The notes beneath the pieces were generated by a model. It saw nothing but the letters and a program-made list of their open reading frames with translations. It ran no database searches and was not told the origin of the DNA. From Leptospira alexanderi serovar Manhao 3 str. L 60 (lineage in GTDB: Bacteria > Spirochaetota > Leptospiria > Leptospirales > Leptospiraceae), in the NCBI RefSeq assembly GCF_000243815.2, contig NZ_AHMT02000005.1, positions 150,001-195,000 on the forward strand: a DNA stretch of 45,000 bases. Direction: 5' to 3'. The stretch's first letter is position 1. The number at the start of each line of letters is the position of its first letter. The translations under genes were made by a program, and so were the position numbers. Shown here one piece after another: positions 41,082 to 45,000 of the stretch.

Positions 41082-41583
41082 AGAATTTTTAAACTGCAAT
41101 TCGATTGATTGAACTGAAAATGTATATCGTATAAGTTACTTTCTTTTTTGTTTCTGCTCCTTGTTTTTGACATTGCTTTAAAGGGAATACCCTTTTAAGG
41201 ACAAATCTCTACTTCGGATAGTTTCATCTTAAAATGTATATAATCTTTTTATAAAAACCGAATACGGAAAAAATCAGTTAATTTCGAAAGTGCGAATTTT
41301 AAAAATCCTTATAATCGCTTTTACATTTATTACGCCGAACTTACGTTAGAATAATAGCAGTTTTTAGATTTTATTAGCATCTATTATAGAGAAATAGCAA
41401 AATTTCAAGAATTGCTTATTTTTTGGGCAATTTGAAGTATTTAATTCATTCTGAGTTTGGAATTTTTGTAGCCTTAGTTTTGGTTCCGATTTGTGTTTGG
41501 CTCTTCTTTCAAAAAATGTGGGATCTACAGCATTTCAGGAGAAGTTTTTTCATATTCTGAAAATTCTTAAATTATTCTTTAGT
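41082..41583. other. Intergenic region upstream of amtB
   Basis: A small hairpin (CTTTAAAGGG / CCCTTTTAAGG, 41177-41201) could end the carboxylase transcript. ATTACGCCGAACTTACGTTAG at 41330-41349 (20 bases considered) is a decayed right end of a family B element. No gene is seen. Confidence 0.5.
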
Positions 41584-41599
41584 TGGTATCGATTTTGCA
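41584..41599 (+). promoter_or_regulatory. Candidate sigma-54 (-24/-12) promoter of amtB
   Basis: TGGTATCGATTTTGCA fits the consensus TGGCAC-N5-TTGCA, with GG and GC exactly 10 bases apart and 12 of the defined positions matched except C4 and C6. Transcription would begin near 41610, about 15-27 bases before the candidate amtB starts. Sigma-54 control of amtB-glnK is established in many bacteria. Confidence 0.65.
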
Positions 41600-41616
41600 T
41601 GTAATAGGTATCAATT

Positions 41617-42908
<1,292 letters not shown>

Positions 42909-42924
42909 TTAACTACTGAAGAAT

Positions 42925-43287
<363 letters not shown>

Positions 43288-43298
43288 TTTATTTACTT

Positions 43299-43486
43299 AA
43301 CGTGAGTTCGATATAACAAAATGCGAAAGCGATTATATGTTTCGACCCGTAGGGAGAAACATTGAGTTAAAGCGCGGTCGCGAGCTATTTTATCTATGAA
43401 ATTCGCGAGCTGTTGCGACGACCCATCGGGAGTCGTTGCACTTTAGTTTCTTATTCGCCCAAACTTTCTTAGGCCGAACTCACGTT
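43299..43486. repeat. MITE-like element, family B copy 2
   Basis: 188 bp with ends AACGTGAGTTCGATATAAC and TTAGGCCGAACTCACGTT. In inverse orientation it matches 31280-31449 almost base for base over two blocks, but has an extra module with the palindrome CGACGACCCATCGGGAGTCG. It directly follows the glnK stop codon by 11 bases and could act as its terminator. Confidence 0.85.
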
Positions 43487-43700
43487 GTTTAAGATCTGCC
43501 TTCTGATTTTGACTCGCTTTGAGATCGACTTTAAGTCTGAGTAGGTTCGTTTTTTCACAGAGGTGCGTTGGAAGATTGGGAAAGCATCGAATGACGTTTT
43601 CCATTTATCAGTGGAAACAAGCTTTATTTTCTTAGGGATAGATCTTGTTAAGAGGTTGAGGATTTATTTCCGATTCGAAAAGAAAACATTCTGCGACTAT
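43487..43700. other. Intergenic region between two repeats
   Basis: About 210 bases separating family B copy 2 from family C copy 2. No gene or clear signal is seen. Confidence 0.4.
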
Positions 43701-43797
43701 TAGAATTGTTGAAAAATTAATTCTCTATCCGTTTCTGCCCTATTGAAACGGACGTTTGAAGCGGTTTTGTTAATCTGAATCACGGAATTTTTCAACT

Positions 43798-43800
<3 letters not shown>
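43701..43800. repeat. MITE-like element, family C copy 2
   Basis: 100 bp beginning TAGAATTGTTGAAAAATT and ending AATTTTTCAACTCTA, 3 bases shorter at the right end than the copy at 28298-28400. Its terminal CTA is, on the minus strand, the TAG stop codon of prmC. Confidence 0.85.
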
Positions 43801-44724
<924 letters not shown>

Positions 44725-44736
44725 TTTTTTAAGCAC

Positions 44737-45000
44737 AATTTTAAATTTTCATAAATTGTGGGAACTCTTGCAACCTAAGTTCGGAATCAAGTTTTGAAAA
44801 TTTTCGATTCGTGAAAAAGGTCGATCCCGAATATTGCCATGTTTTTTATTTTTAGAATGTGGGAATTCTTTCGTTTCATAAAAAGTTTCCTTCTAAAAAC
44901 AGCCGTAGGAATTCCCACTATTTGAGATATTCGGAAAGAATTCTCTGAAAACACAATTTTTCCGATTGAAGGCCAAACATTAGATTGGTGCCCCCGAGAG
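44737..45000. other. Intergenic region with a GTGGGAATTC palindrome pair
   Basis: GTGGGAATTC near 44860 and GAATTCCCAC near 44911 are inverted repeats about 50 bases apart, of the same type as the GTAGGA/GTGGGA motifs elsewhere. No gene is seen before the window edge. Confidence 0.5.

Overview
The window is a chromosomal segment of a spirochaete, almost certainly a pathogenic-clade Leptospira. The evidence is a close match to the flagellar coiling protein FcpA, a 'GlmU-alternative' nucleotidyltransferase in a glmM-glmS-glmU' cluster, Leptospira-style lipoproteins, and many short palindromic repeats with GTAGGAACTCCTAC-type cores and AACGTGAG termini. Base composition looks moderately AT-rich. 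The species was not determined; no database search was possible.

Layout. 1-4.4 kb (minus strand): STAS antagonist, a small Cys-rich protein, a cytochrome c lipoprotein, a DUF35 zinc-ribbon/OB protein, a DUF2400 protein and HMG-CoA lyase. 4.4-8.9 kb: a CARDB-repeat lipoprotein, a repeat-rich gap with an IS remnant, a DNA alkylation repair protein and a small membrane protein. 8.9-13.6 kb: fcpA, then a plus-strand run of dnaC-like ATPase, folK, panB and DAHP synthase. 13.6-17.5 kb is a mobile-DNA region: a lipoprotein gene broken by an IS3-family element, then a 5' fragment of a group II intron lodged in a MITE-like repeat. 17.5-22 kb: DUF2461 protein, a NarL-type two-component pair, a repeat and an EAL-domain protein. 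22-25.7 kb: a TonB-dependent receptor preceded by fifteen perfect copies of an 8-bp repeat. 26-31 kb: RlmK-like methyltransferase, alpha/beta hydrolase, an outer-membrane-like protein and a second STAS protein. 31.6-34.7 kb: a minus-strand operon of three uncharacterised genes ending in a family 2 glycosyltransferase. 34.8-41.1 kb: rpsT, tRNA-Val, glmM-like, glmS, alternative glmU, and an acyl-CoA carboxylase beta subunit. 41.6-45 kb: amtB-glnK behind a candidate sigma-54 promoter, two repeats, and prmC.

How genes work together. glmM, glmS and the GlmU-like gene would supply UDP-GlcNAc for the cell wall and LPS. amtB and glnK form the usual ammonium uptake and sensing pair. HMG-CoA lyase and the methylcrotonyl-CoA-carboxylase-like beta subunit, 36 kb apart, fit leucine degradation. 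folK and panB belong to folate and pantothenate synthesis and DAHP synthase to the aromatic pathway.

The most striking observations are: (1) the receptor reading frame is open back through the 8-bp repeat but has no canonical start there at 15 copies, while other copy numbers would join it to upstream starts, suggesting phase variation; (2) at least three families of MITE-like inverted-repeat elements, one copy of which supplies the prmC stop codon and another of which was split by a group II intron; (3) an exactly spaced -24/-12 promoter motif ahead of amtB.
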